Below, in pieces: positions 25,474-34,781 of a stretch of DNA of 54,289 bases. Under the pieces are notes generated by a model that searched no databases, was not told the DNA's origin, and worked only from the letters and a program-made list of their open reading frames with translations. The DNA is taken from positions 160,001 to 214,289 of the forward strand of contig JACTNB010000008.1 in NCBI GenBank assembly GCA_014584345.1. The letters run 5' to 3'. Every line of letters starts with the position of its first letter. The stretch's first letter is position 1. Origin of the DNA: Planctomycetota bacterium (GTDB taxonomy: Bacteria; Planctomycetota; Planctomycetia; Planctomycetales; Planctomycetaceae). A program made the translations under genes and the position numbers.

Positions 25474-27255
25474 TTATTCTCCCACAACGAGGCTGTATTC
25501 GGCGGCAGGGGCAGAGCCCTTCAGCAGCAAGGCCCGCAAATGTTCGTTGCGGAATTTGTTCGTGTCGATGCGGAACAGCAGGCGATGGTGTCCCTCGGTC
25601 ACGGGCAGATTCTCCCAGTTTTCAGCTGCAACCCGGGTATTGTCGAGCCAGAGCGTGATCCCTTGCGGATCGTTCAGTTTCAACTGCACGTGACCGGGCA
25701 CATTCACGCGAAATTCCGCATAGGCAAAAATGACGGGGCTGTGGGCGAGTTTCCCGGCATCGGCCAGCGGCAGAGCGCCCGATGCGAGGGAATACATGGG
25801 CCGCCAGCGATCCGGGGCATATTCAAACAGCATGTTCCGCACGGAATCGTCATCGAAGAGTTCCACCGCCACTTTTCCCGGAGTGTCTTCATAAACACGC
25901 CAGCGATAAATCGTCGGTTCGGACGACATGGTGTAGCCCGAATCCTTGCCGAGGGCCGACAGGAATCTGACGAGATCGATCAACTCGGCTCGCGTCAGGA
26001 ATTTTGTCAGCCCCGCGGGCATCAACGATTCCCCTTCCTTCTCGAATTCGATATCCGCAATGGCAATCGTCCGTTCCTTTCCCTGGGCATCGCGGAGGAT
26101 GAGGCGATCCTGATCCCGATCGACCACCACCCCGGTAAACGACAGCCCCTCGACATCGACCACCAGCAGGGTTTTATAGGCTTCCTTGATCGCCTGGCTG
26201 GGCAGCAACAGTGAGTTCACGAGATAATCGAGAGGCGAAGTACCTCCGATGGGGCTGAGATCCGGGCCGATTTTCCCCCCCGCCTGGCCGAGCGCATGGC
26301 ATTTGTAGCAGTTCAGGTCTTCGCGTCGAAAAACCTGCTCTCCGCGGGCGGCATCGCCGTGGGTAAGTATTTCCTGTTGCAGCCGCGCCATTTCCTCCGG
26401 GGACAACGGTTGAAGACTGTTTTCCAGTCCCGCGGCCCGCGCGAGGGGGGCGGACAAGGCTTCGTCATTGCGTCCCGCGGCCAGCAGGGCCCGCAAGGCA
26501 AGTTTCGCGATATCGGGGGAAATAGTGCGACTGGAAATCGCTTTCCCCAGTTGTTCGGGCCCCGTTTTTCGAGCCAGAAAGGGTTGCAGCAAGCTGTTCA
26601 GAGAATCTCCCGCACGGGCCTCGACCAGATAATCCGCAGCGGCAGTGGAGGCCAATTCGAGATCCAGCGTGGCCAAGGTGGCAATGGCCTGCTTGCGCAC
26701 GCGGGGCGCTTGGCCTGGCCTGGTCAACGGGAGAATCAATGTCGTGGCGTCGCGTCCCTGCAGGGTCGCCAAGGTCGTGATCAAGGGTTCCGCCAGATCG
26801 GGGGTGACTCCCGCCTGCAGCGACATGGCCAGTTCCCCCGCAAGTTCACGGACTCGCCACAGGCCGATCAGTTCGATGACCTGTTTTTGCATGGCGAGAT
26901 TGTTGGCGGAGTTGGCCTGCTGTAGCAGATCCTTCAAGCCGTTCAATTCCCCCGACGGTTTCAGGTTGCGATCCCGTGCCGCCTGGGCCAGCAATTCCAA
27001 AGTGTGCAGTTGCATTTCGGAGGACAGGGTTTCAGGATCGGTTGCCTTACGGAATACAAACGCCAGATCGGCCTCGTCTCCCCGCTTGCAGATCATTCCC
27101 AGTACGGTAGGCAAACGCGCCTCGGGCAATTTCCCAGTTTCGATCAGGCGAATCATTGGGGCCACTGCGGGATTCTGGGCAACCACCGGAAGGGTATTTC
27201 CCAGAATCAGACACACAGGGAGCAGGCACAAAAACCGAAAACTGCCTGAAATCAT
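25474..27255 (-). CDS. Exported HEAT-repeat monohaem protein with C-terminal beta domain
   Basis: I choose the ATG at 27255, which has GAGGAG at good spacing; the frame runs back to 27276. The protein has 593 residues and a signal peptide (FLCLLPVCLILGNTLPVVA). Residues about 30-290 are HEAT-like helical pairs. The haem c motif CYKCH is at 316-320, followed by GPDLSPIG, YLVNSLLLPSQAIKEAY, the beta segment GLSFTGVVVDRDQDRLIL and MPAGLTKFLTRAELIDLVRFLSAL, the PVC-type module. A further 130 residues (YRWRVYEDTPGKV onward) form a beta-rich domain with NVPGHVQLKLND and ITLWLDNTRV, resembling a PA14-like or carbohydrate-binding fold. It is probably an envelope electron-transfer or binding protein. 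Confidence 0.85.
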   Translation of the reverse strand: MISGSFRFLCLLPVCLILGNTLPVVAQNPAVAPMIRLIETGKLPEARLPTVLGMICKRGDEADLAFVFRKATDPETLSSEMQLHTLELLAQAARDRNLKPSGELNGLKDLLQQANSANNLAMQKQVIELIGLWRVRELAGELAMSLQAGVTPDLAEPLITTLATLQGRDATTLILPLTRPGQAPRVRKQAIATLATLDLELASTAAADYLVEARAGDSLNSLLQPFLARKTGPEQLGKAISSRTISPDIAKLALRALLAAGRNDEALSAPLARAAGLENSLQPLSPEEMARLQQEILTHGDAARGEQVFRREDLNCYKCHALGQAGGKIGPDLSPIGGTSPLDYLVNSLLLPSQAIKEAYKTLLVVDVEGLSFTGVVVDRDQDRLILRDAQGKERTIAIADIEFEKEGESLMPAGLTKFLTRAELIDLVRFLSALGKDSGYTMSSEPTIYRWRVYEDTPGKVAVELFDDDSVRNMLFEYAPDRWRPMYSLASGALPLADAGKLAHSPVIFAYAEFRVNVPGHVQLKLNDPQGITLWLDNTRVAAENWENLPVTEGHHRLLFRIDTNKFRNEHLRALLLKGSAPAAEYSLVVGE

Positions 27256-27528
27256 ATAAGGGGACTCCTCTTCCATAGATACGATGCCAAGTCTGGTCGC
27301 CTCTAGTGCGGGGCGGTCGATCCTCGCCGTTTGCCGTCGACTGCGTTTGTTTCACGCGGTCAACGGTCGCAAACCCGAGCCCACTCCGCGCTGGCGTGTG
27401 AGAGGATCCCCCGAGACTTCCGCGGGCACTCAAGATCACCCGAAAGTTTGGGCCGCCTTTTCCAAACCCCGCCTCGCCTCGCGACCGTTGCCGAGGTTTC
27501 GGGGCAGCACCAGTCTATCGTACGAAAG

Positions 27529-27816
27529 TCACTCCTGGTCGTCGAGTAGAGCCTGCAATTCGTCCCGTTCCTTGCGTGTCATTTCCAGATCGAACATCAA
27601 GTATTTGATATCCAGCCTTAATTGCGACAAGGCTTCCTGCACCAGATTCAGAATGCGTCGGCGACGGCGGACGCAATCGACAACCTGATCGAAACAGGAT
27701 TCCAGATCCTTCTGGGCGGATTTGGGGAGGGATTCGATTCGCCGGCCCAAATCGATCAGTTCACGTGGTAATTCCTGTGTATCCTGATCATCAAAACGAG
27801 ATTTCGCAGGTACCAT
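27529..27816 (-). CDS. Small coiled-coil protein, conserved-looking, function unknown
   Basis: 95 residues from the ATG at 27816; a GTG at 27843 would add nine more, and neither has a clear ribosome site. The sequence is charged and helical: LPRELIDLGRRIESLPKSAQKDLE, a basic stretch VDCVRRRRRILNLVQEAL, then KYLMFDLEMTRKERDELQALLDD with heptad leucines. No secretion signal or metal motif. The regular helix pattern and protein-like composition make it a real gene in my view. The basic patch could bind nucleic acid. It stands alone on the minus strand, divergent from the next gene. Confidence 0.65.
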   Translation of the reverse strand: MVPAKSRFDDQDTQELPRELIDLGRRIESLPKSAQKDLESCFDQVVDCVRRRRRILNLVQEALSQLRLDIKYLMFDLEMTRKERDELQALLDDQE

Positions 27817-27923
27817 GTTGTGCGCCGCTTTCTGGATCACCACGACAATACCCAGTCTGCTTGCCTGTCCCGCAGCGTGGGGAGAGTCTGGTGTTGTCGC
27901 TACTGTTCGTTATCTGATATGCT

Positions 27924-27947
27924 TCGCCCGAATTCTGGCCCGGGCGA
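27924..27947. promoter_or_regulatory. Hairpin in the 417-bp divergent region before the 982-residue protein gene
   Basis: TCGCCCG (27924-27930) and CGGGCGA (27941-27947) form a perfect 7-bp stem around a 10-nt loop. A second, smaller hairpin CTGCCA-GAA-TGGCAG lies at 28083-28097. The region 27817-28233 separates divergent genes and must contain both promoters; I could not identify -35/-10 boxes with confidence. Its middle (about 27970-28060) is A/T-richer than its flanks. Confidence 0.35.
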
Positions 27948-28233
27948 GATGCAGTTTCACCCTCGGGGTTGGGATGTTGCAATAAATAAACATGCAGAAT
28001 TAACGATTTTGCCGCTACTGCGGACCTGTTTAGCGCGGTTGTAACTATTTTACTGTCAACGGAAGCCCATTTGAGCCCTTTTCTGCCAGAATGGCAGTGA
28101 TTCCCGGTAGGGGACGAATGTCTGTATCAATATCAAATCACGACGAATGCACTGTTCCTGTGTGCGCTTTTCCCGCAGATTCCTTGAGTAACCCTCCGGT
28201 AAAGTGACAGTTCAAGCTCAAGGATGAGCGAAC

Positions 28234-31182
28234 GTGAACTCCGTGTTCTCCCTGCGACAATCTGTCTGCCGCGTCACGGCCCGTCTGGCCAGGGAAGCCT
28301 GGTCGAAAGGGACGGTTTGCGCCCTTTTAATCCTGCTGCTGGGGTGTTTGGCCAGTTCTTCCGAGGTCTGGGCAGAGGAATATCAGTTTGGATTCGAGGA
28401 GGGGGACAAGTCGTGCCGGGTGCAGTACGATCCGCAACGGGCCTTGCTCAAACTGCATGAGCGTACGAATGGATTGGCGTTTGCCGGACAATCCGCGGAG
28501 CGGTTTCAGTTCGTCACTTCGGACTACGACATTCCGGTCGTGATTGAATGCCCGATTCCTCCCGCTCGCATACTGGATGAATTGCGATTGACCCTGGCGG
28601 TCTTCAGTAATCGACCAGGGGTGCAACTGTCCGCTCGGGTAGTCTTTCCGCGCCAGCTCGATCCCGAAACGGGCATGCCGTTGACACGTCTGATCAATGG
28701 AGACGTGCTGCAAAAGGAGAATTCCTGGCAACGGCTGACCTGCAGTACCTCCGACGACGTGCTTGCCAAGCATCTCATTTTGTGGCGGGGTTCGCTGAAG
28801 CCGACGGAACTGGATCCGCGGGGCATGTACATTGATCGGGTGATCTTGCGGCAGACCCTCGGACGAGGCATGACCGAAATTCTGCTCGACGACCTGCGGA
28901 TGGCCCCCATCGTGGAACCCGAGCAGGAGGGTTTATCGCAACTCGATCAATTTGAGTCCAGTCGGCAGTCCCCGCGGATCGACTTTCAATTGGACCATTT
29001 ACAGGTGAATGGGCGGTCGGTGTTTCCCATCATCGTCCCTTATCAGAAAGAACCCGTGGAACTGTTTTCCCAACTGGGGGCAAATGTCGTCTGGGTCGAC
29101 AATTTCCGGAATCGGGCCTTGATCGACGAATTGAACGAACTCGGGCTCTGGGCGACGGCCTGGCCTCCCAGCGCCACGTCCAGCCAGGGAGAAATCCTCG
29201 ATGCCCACAAGGCGAATCTGCTCCCTTTCGGCCCGGAGACGGATGGGATTCTGTTCTGGAATCTGGGTGTGCGGATCGAGCCCGAGACGCACAAGCAGTT
29301 GCAGCACTGGGTTCACCAGATCAAGTCGAGCGATCGAAAGTTCAATCGCCCCATCCTGGCCGACGTCACCGGCGCGGAAACGGTTTTTTCACGCGATGTG
29401 GAAATGCTCGGCGTCAGCAAGCATGTGCTGCAATCCCCCTATGGATTGCGCGACTATGCTCAGCATCTCCTGAATCGCAAGCAACTGGCGCAGCCCGGCA
29501 CGTTCGTAATGACGTGGATCCAGACGGAGCCTTCGCGCGCAGTGCATCTTTCGCGGCAATCGACGCAACAAACGCCCGCGGTGATCGAACCGGAACAAAT
29601 TCGACTGCAAACCTACACCGCATTGGGAGCCGGATGCAAGGGCCTCGGATTCTGGAACTGGACTCCACTCAATGCCGAGGGAGTGGGATTCGAGGAGCGG
29701 CGACTCGTTCTGGAACAACTGTTCCAGGAACTGGCTCTCCTGGAACCGTTTCTGGCGAATGGCGAAGTGATCCATCGTTTTGAAGTCACCTTGGAGTCTC
29801 ATCAGGTGGAACGCGCGCGTTCCGCTTCCGTCCCTCCGGAGGGAGCCAAGTCTGCAACCAGCGCGGAGCAGGCAAAGGCAGCGGGGGCCGATGCCGCGAA
29901 GACACCCGAATTGCCTCCCTTGTCGGCCGCCGCCGCCGTCGTGCGGAGCGAACATGGCCTGGTGATTCTGCTCTCTGCCCTGGAGGAACATGCACAATAT
30001 ACACCGGGGCCGATGGGGCAAAGCGATCTGCGGCTGATGATCCGGGGTTTGCCGGAATCGGCCTTTCTGTGGGAAATTACTTCCACGGGGTTGTGGCCGC
30101 TGGAAACCCGCCGGGTTACGGGGGGCACGGAAATCCGTCTGCCCCGATTCAACATGACAGCCGCGTTGATGGTGGCGACCGATCAGGGGGTTGCCCAGGA
30201 AATGGAACGAAAAATCCAGCGCATCCAGCAACGGAGTGCCGATCTCTCTCTCCGGCTGGCGGAAGCGAAATTCGAGCGGGTCCGCGCGGTCGATCGGGAA
30301 TTGTTCGACGTCGGCGTGGGCTTGACCGAGGCGAGTCATGTGCTCGATCAGTCCCGCCGCGTGCTCGAAGTGGCACGCGAAGCCTGGACGAAACAGCAAT
30401 ATCATCAAGCCCGCATCAATGCCGATCTTGCCTGCCAGTTGCTGCGGATTCTCCAGCGATTGTACTGGCAACAGGCCGTGCGGCATGTCTCCTCCCCCAC
30501 GTCGATTCCCCACACGCTCTGCTTTCAAACCTTGCCCGACTATTGGCGGCTGATACAGCAATTGTCCCAGGCGGAAACGGTGAATCCCTCGGTAATTCGC
30601 TCGGGCCAATTCGAGGATCCCGACGCCATGCTCGTGGAAGGCTGGACCAAGGACGTTTCCCCCTCCAAGGATATCGTGGTTTACGACGCGCTCGATCCGA
30701 ATACCGCCCACGAGGGGAATTTCTGCCTGCGAATGGCCTCGGTCCCAGTCAATCCCAAAGTCCCCCTCGCGCCGCAGGAACCCGCAGTCAGTTATCGCTC
30801 GCCACCGATTTCTGTTAAGCCGGGGGACCTACTGCATGTGACAGGATGGATACGCATTCCCCGCCCCCTCGGCGGCAGCCTGGAAGGGTTTCGCATTTAC
30901 GATTCCCAGTATGGCGTGGCTTCCTGCCTGAAGTGGGACCAGCCTTGTTCCTGGCAGCAATTTGAACTCTTACGACCGATCTGGAAACAGGAGCAATTGC
31001 ACCTGTTTCTGGAACTGCACGGACTGGGGGATGTCGCCGTCGATGATCTGCAGGTGAAAATCCTACGCCTCAAACAGACGGGGGGATCACTGCAGGCCGA
31101 GGCCTCTGCCTCGGAACAGACAGACGAAACTCCCAAGTCGCGCGGGGCGGCTCTCGATTTCCTGAACCGGTTTCTCAAGTGA
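28234..31182 (+). CDS. Very large exported protein, possibly glycoside-hydrolase-like barrel with carbohydrate-binding ends
   Basis: 982 residues from a GTG start with AAGGA nine bases upstream; a shifted-frame ATG at 28224 opens only a short frame. Signal peptide about residues 28-47 (VCALLILLLGCLASSSEVWA). Residues 50-230 are beta-rich and galactose-binding-like (LDDLRMAP end). Residues 260-500 have the alternating pattern of a TIM barrel: GANVVWVDNFRN, LGLWATAWPPS, FWNLGVRIEPET, RPILADVTGAE, FVMTWIQTEP, GCKGLGFWNWTP. A Ser/Ala-rich spacer, a helical and probably coiled-coil part (about 650-760), and a second galactose-binding-like domain (PPISVKPGDLLHVTGWIRIP to DVAVDDLQV) follow. I do not recognise the family. 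The layout suggests binding or cleavage of a polysaccharide outside the cell. Confidence 0.7.
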   Translation: MNSVFSLRQSVCRVTARLAREAWSKGTVCALLILLLGCLASSSEVWAEEYQFGFEEGDKSCRVQYDPQRALLKLHERTNGLAFAGQSAERFQFVTSDYDIPVVIECPIPPARILDELRLTLAVFSNRPGVQLSARVVFPRQLDPETGMPLTRLINGDVLQKENSWQRLTCSTSDDVLAKHLILWRGSLKPTELDPRGMYIDRVILRQTLGRGMTEILLDDLRMAPIVEPEQEGLSQLDQFESSRQSPRIDFQLDHLQVNGRSVFPIIVPYQKEPVELFSQLGANVVWVDNFRNRALIDELNELGLWATAWPPSATSSQGEILDAHKANLLPFGPETDGILFWNLGVRIEPETHKQLQHWVHQIKSSDRKFNRPILADVTGAETVFSRDVEMLGVSKHVLQSPYGLRDYAQHLLNRKQLAQPGTFVMTWIQTEPSRAVHLSRQSTQQTPAVIEPEQIRLQTYTALGAGCKGLGFWNWTPLNAEGVGFEERRLVLEQLFQELALLEPFLANGEVIHRFEVTLESHQVERARSASVPPEGAKSATSAEQAKAAGADAAKTPELPPLSAAAAVVRSEHGLVILLSALEEHAQYTPGPMGQSDLRLMIRGLPESAFLWEITSTGLWPLETRRVTGGTEIRLPRFNMTAALMVATDQGVAQEMERKIQRIQQRSADLSLRLAEAKFERVRAVDRELFDVGVGLTEASHVLDQSRRVLEVAREAWTKQQYHQARINADLACQLLRILQRLYWQQAVRHVSSPTSIPHTLCFQTLPDYWRLIQQLSQAETVNPSVIRSGQFEDPDAMLVEGWTKDVSPSKDIVVYDALDPNTAHEGNFCLRMASVPVNPKVPLAPQEPAVSYRSPPISVKPGDLLHVTGWIRIPRPLGGSLEGFRIYDSQYGVASCLKWDQPCSWQQFELLRPIWKQEQLHLFLELHGLGDVAVDDLQVKILRLKQTGGSLQAEASASEQTDETPKSRGAALDFLNRFLK

Positions 31183-31190
31183 GCCAAACG

Positions 31191-31217
31191 CGCATGGCTG
31201 CGGGGCAGGACCATGCG
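31191..31217. terminator. Hairpin between convergent genes
   Basis: CGCATGG (31191-31197) pairs with CCATGCG (31211-31217) across a 13-nt loop, in the 81-bp gap between two converging genes. There is no T-run on either side, so a terminator role is only suggested by position. Confidence 0.3.
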
Positions 31218-31263
31218 TGCCGTCGCTGACTTGACGCGGATCGGCGCAACGGCAGGAGCCGGC

Positions 31264-34200
31264 CTATTCCCCCGCGCTGCTTTTCGTACGCTGTTCGAGC
31301 AGATACCCCATGAGGTGAAAAAATTCCGTCTCGCTCAGTTTTTCGGCGATGTTCGCGGGCATCGGGGAAAGTTTGATCGTGGATCGCTCTTCGATGTCGC
31401 TGTTGTCCACGCGAATTTCACGCCCCTGCTCGTCCGCCAGCACCACGACAGCCCCTTCCTCGCGAAGTACCAGGCCGGTGATGACCTTGCCCGTTACGGT
31501 ATTTATAACCGTGGTGCGAAATGCCTGGTCGATGACCCGGCTGGGATCGAGGGTGTCTTCCAGCAGGCGATCGAGCCCCCGGAGACCCACCCCCTCCAGT
31601 TCCGGACCAACTTTCGCCCCCTCGTTCCCGAGACGATGGCAATTCGCGCAGTGCTGCTTGAACAGCGCCTGACCTGCCGCCAGGTCGAGCGGAGCCGCGG
31701 AAAATCGAGACCGCCGCTCCGAGATCAGCTTCAGGATCCGTTCGTCGGCAGCGGGGAATCCCTGCAACAGTTTTTCGCGGCGCGCCTGGAATTCCGGCAG
31801 GCGGGCCGCGGCAAGACGCTGTTCGATCGGGCCATCTTGTAACAGTCGTGGCGAAGCCCGTCCCTGTTCGAGTGCTTCCATCAAGGCGCTGCCGCCCGTA
31901 GGTGTCATCGCCAGGCCACGAGCGATCGACCGCGCCGTCGCCTCGGGGGCAGCTTGCAGTTTGGCCAGGAGCAGTTCCCGGGCGTCCGCGCGGTTCGTGC
32001 GCCCCAGCATTCCCGCAGCGTGTTCCTGCAATTCGCTGGACGTCGTCGGCGAGGATAGCCAGTCCGCCCCGCAGGAAACCGCCTGTTCCACATCGATCGC
32101 CACCAGTGTTTCGAACGCCAGCTTTCGCAGATTCGTTTCCGCACTGGTCGAATCAGCCACCTCGCGGGCGGATTCGACGTGTCCCCGTAAACCAAAATCA
32201 CGAATCAACTCCAACGCCGTACCGGAATGGCGCGCCTCCCAACTGGCCCGGGCCAGTCGGTCCGCCCAAGCCGTCAACACGTCTGGTCGTGGGATACCTC
32301 GTTCCTGACGGGCACGGTCTGCTGCCCGCAACGAGGCCAACTGCTGGCCCATTGCCCAGTTGCCGCGTTGCGCGAGAAATTCCATGCGGGCCTGCAGGCG
32401 ATCCTGAGGCAGGTGGCGGATGATGTGACGCACGAATTCCTCCAGGCGCGCCAGGAACCATGCCGGAGGCTGTTCCGTAAGTTGACGATCCAAGAATTCG
32501 GCGGCACGTTCGTCGGGAACTCCCAGGGCCACGTCGGCAATATGCTGAGTCTGATCGGCTTCCCGGGGTTGTTCATCTGTCGGATCATAGGAGTGATATT
32601 TGGCCAGGTGATCTCGCAGGGTAATGCGGATCGCGTGAATCAGCATGGCATCGGCTGGATCCGTGGCGTTCCAGATGGCGAGCAGTTCCCGTTCCCAGCC
32701 TGGCTGGGGATGCTTGGCTGCTGCCTGCACCGCGGCCAATTTCACGCGGGCATCGGCATCTCGCATCCCCTGCTGCACCCCCACGGCAAACGTGGGAAAA
32801 ACGTGTGGCGAAACATCGCCGGCGACCTGCAGGGCGTACGTCCGAACGAGAGGATCGGAATGCTGCAGCGCGGGCACCACACGTTCCTCCTTTCCCAGGC
32901 GCGCCCAAACCCACAGAGAGTGCGCCCGTTGCCGAGGCGTGGCCTGGGGAGTTTGCCACAATCGATCGATTTCCGCGAGCGCCGTCTCACGCTCGATGCG
33001 ATCCACCAGTTGATGCGTCGCCTGCACGCGCACCCACAGGTTGGGATGATCGAGCGCGGCAATCAACTCGCGCGCGGAGGCGGTGTTCAATGCGGGTACG
33101 GGGGTGCCTCTGGCAGGGGTAGAGTCCGTGCCGACATAACGAACCCGCCAGATGCGGCCACGTTCTCGATCCCGTCCGGGATGTTGCAGCGGAACTTCAT
33201 AATGCCCGATGATTCGATTGTAAAAATCCGCAATATACAGGGAACCATCCGGAGCAAGTTGCAGATCGACCGGGCGAAACCAGGGATCGTCGCACCACAG
33301 AAAATCGGGTTGTTCGATGGCCTTCGGAGTGCTGCCCGTCCAGGCCAGTGTATCCCGGTTGACGCGCCCCGTGACAGGATTCCCGATCAGCAGGTTTCCC
33401 TGGTATTCCTCCGGAAACCGATCCGCCTCGTAATACACAATGCCTGCCAGGCCCGTTGAACCGTGCGCGTGCTGCATGATCTCGGGACCAAAGCCCAGGC
33501 CATCATGCGGTTTCCCAAAGCTCGGATAATAGGCCCCCCGCAACAGCATATACGCGGGACGTGTGTGGCAATCCGATGTGTACACATTCCCCCACGGATC
33601 GAAGCACATCCCAAACGGATTGACCTGGCCTCGCGTGTAAGCCTCGATACGCGTGCCGTCCGGACGCAACCGATACGTATTGCCCGATTGCATCCGCAGG
33701 GGCTTCTCGTCACTCCCCTGCACAGTGGATTCATTCGAAAATCCATGACAGCCATAAACCCAGCCATCGATCCAGTAATTCAGCGAACTGCACATGCCGT
33801 GTGTGTCGCGGAAGCCCCACGAGGCATACAGCGGGCGACGCCCCTCCGCGCGGAGTTCCCCCGGTGCAGCCGGAAAATAGGACAACTCGGGGATACTGTA
33901 GGCCAACACTCCTCCCGGAACGGGGGTGATGCCAATCGGAATGTTTAGCCCCTCCGCGTAGACATGCGTCGTGTCGGGAACGCCATCCCCATTGGAATCG
34001 ACCAGCACGCGAATCGTGTCGCGCCCCACCTCGTCGGTTCCCACAGGAAACGGGTATTCGATCGACTGCGTGACATACAAACGTCCGGCAGCGTCGAACT
34101 TGAGATTCATCGGCTTGCGGATGTCGGGCTCGGCCGCCACCAGTTCAATCACGAATCCCGGCGGCAGATGGAACTTCAGCCGTTGTTCCTCGGGCGTAAG

Positions 34201-34323
34201 CGGTTCCGTTTCCGCCACCAGTTGCACCTGCTGCGCGAAAAGCCCCCGCGGGGTGACAAATACCGTGAACAGACAGGCCGCGACGAGGACAGACCGGAAA
34301 CAACAGCAACGTATTTTGAGCAT
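31264..34323 (-). CDS. Exported membrane-bound dehydrogenase-like propeller/HEAT/haem protein
   Basis: The frame runs back to 34503, but the ATG at 34323 directly precedes a signal peptide (VLVAACLFTVFVTPRGLFA) and has GGAGTGGAA upstream. The protein is then 1019 residues. Residues about 50-450 form a six-blade, sorbosone/glucose dehydrogenase-like propeller (PPGFVIELVAAEPDIRKP, NLKFDAAGRLYVTQSI, IPIGITPVPGGV, FRPVDLQLAPDGSLYIADFY). HEAT repeats follow (about 480-860). A single haem c motif CANCH lies at 892-896 in the PVC-type C-terminal module (GKVITGLVLREEG, LSETEFFHLMGYLLEQ). The family name 'membrane-bound dehydrogenase domain' is customary in planctomycetes; the substrate has never been clear. 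Paralogous to the gene at 45112. Confidence 0.9.
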   Translation of the reverse strand: MLKIRCCCFRSVLVAACLFTVFVTPRGLFAQQVQLVAETEPLTPEEQRLKFHLPPGFVIELVAAEPDIRKPMNLKFDAAGRLYVTQSIEYPFPVGTDEVGRDTIRVLVDSNGDGVPDTTHVYAEGLNIPIGITPVPGGVLAYSIPELSYFPAAPGELRAEGRRPLYASWGFRDTHGMCSSLNYWIDGWVYGCHGFSNESTVQGSDEKPLRMQSGNTYRLRPDGTRIEAYTRGQVNPFGMCFDPWGNVYTSDCHTRPAYMLLRGAYYPSFGKPHDGLGFGPEIMQHAHGSTGLAGIVYYEADRFPEEYQGNLLIGNPVTGRVNRDTLAWTGSTPKAIEQPDFLWCDDPWFRPVDLQLAPDGSLYIADFYNRIIGHYEVPLQHPGRDRERGRIWRVRYVGTDSTPARGTPVPALNTASARELIAALDHPNLWVRVQATHQLVDRIERETALAEIDRLWQTPQATPRQRAHSLWVWARLGKEERVVPALQHSDPLVRTYALQVAGDVSPHVFPTFAVGVQQGMRDADARVKLAAVQAAAKHPQPGWERELLAIWNATDPADAMLIHAIRITLRDHLAKYHSYDPTDEQPREADQTQHIADVALGVPDERAAEFLDRQLTEQPPAWFLARLEEFVRHIIRHLPQDRLQARMEFLAQRGNWAMGQQLASLRAADRARQERGIPRPDVLTAWADRLARASWEARHSGTALELIRDFGLRGHVESAREVADSTSAETNLRKLAFETLVAIDVEQAVSCGADWLSSPTTSSELQEHAAGMLGRTNRADARELLLAKLQAAPEATARSIARGLAMTPTGGSALMEALEQGRASPRLLQDGPIEQRLAAARLPEFQARREKLLQGFPAADERILKLISERRSRFSAAPLDLAAGQALFKQHCANCHRLGNEGAKVGPELEGVGLRGLDRLLEDTLDPSRVIDQAFRTTVINTVTGKVITGLVLREEGAVVVLADEQGREIRVDNSDIEERSTIKLSPMPANIAEKLSETEFFHLMGYLLEQRTKSSAGE

Positions 34324-34486
34324 GGATTCCACTCCCGTGAACGCATTGGTCAATGGTAATGTTAATGTAGCGTGCGTCCGCGCGAATTTCATGCCTGACC
34401 TGTCCTCCAGTGCGTACTGGAACCAGCAAATCGCGAGCGGGGCCGTCAATCCTCTGTCTATTTCAACAGCATGGCGACTCGGCCAC

Positions 34487-34737
34487 TTAGCCACATTTCT
34501 CACACACTTACCAATGCGGTAAATTTTGCCTCGAAAATGCCCAGAAAACTAGCCGCGCCCGTCAGGAAGCGGGGCAGTCGGGCAGTTTTTCAAAGAGCAT
34601 TCCATGGACACATCATCAGCCCTGGAAATGCATTGCGGCACATCGGGCCTCATTCTGGCCCGCTTCCTGACGGGCGCGGCTAGTTCGTCGAAGTCAGCAA
34701 GCCTGACTGATTGACCCGGGTGAGAAATCCGGGCTAA
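34487..34737 (-). repeat. Dispersed palindromic repeat, copy B (MITE-like)
   Basis: 251 bp, in the opposite orientation to copies A and C. The internal stem arms are at 34547-34573 and 34659-34685, 27 bp each, with an 85-nt spacer. The outer ends are TTAGCCACATTTCTCAC at the left and the reverse complement of TTAGCCCGGATTTCTCACC at the right, so they share TTAGCC and ATTTCTCAC. In both arms the GTGAGG/CCTCAC of copy A is changed to GTCAGG/CCTGAC, which keeps the pairing. It lies in the 458-bp gap between lhr (downstream side) and the haem dehydrogenase-like gene (upstream side). No clear target duplication is seen. Confidence 0.87.
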
Positions 34738-34781
34738 CCTCCAGGGTCCGCAGCAACTGCCAGGGGGCTGAATTCCGCCGC

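Noticed and set aside
30069..30818. Long shadow frames inside large genes, for example within the 982-residue protein gene
   Set aside because: High GC content creates long open frames in other phases; these lack ribosome sites and family motifs, while the host gene has clear protein features.
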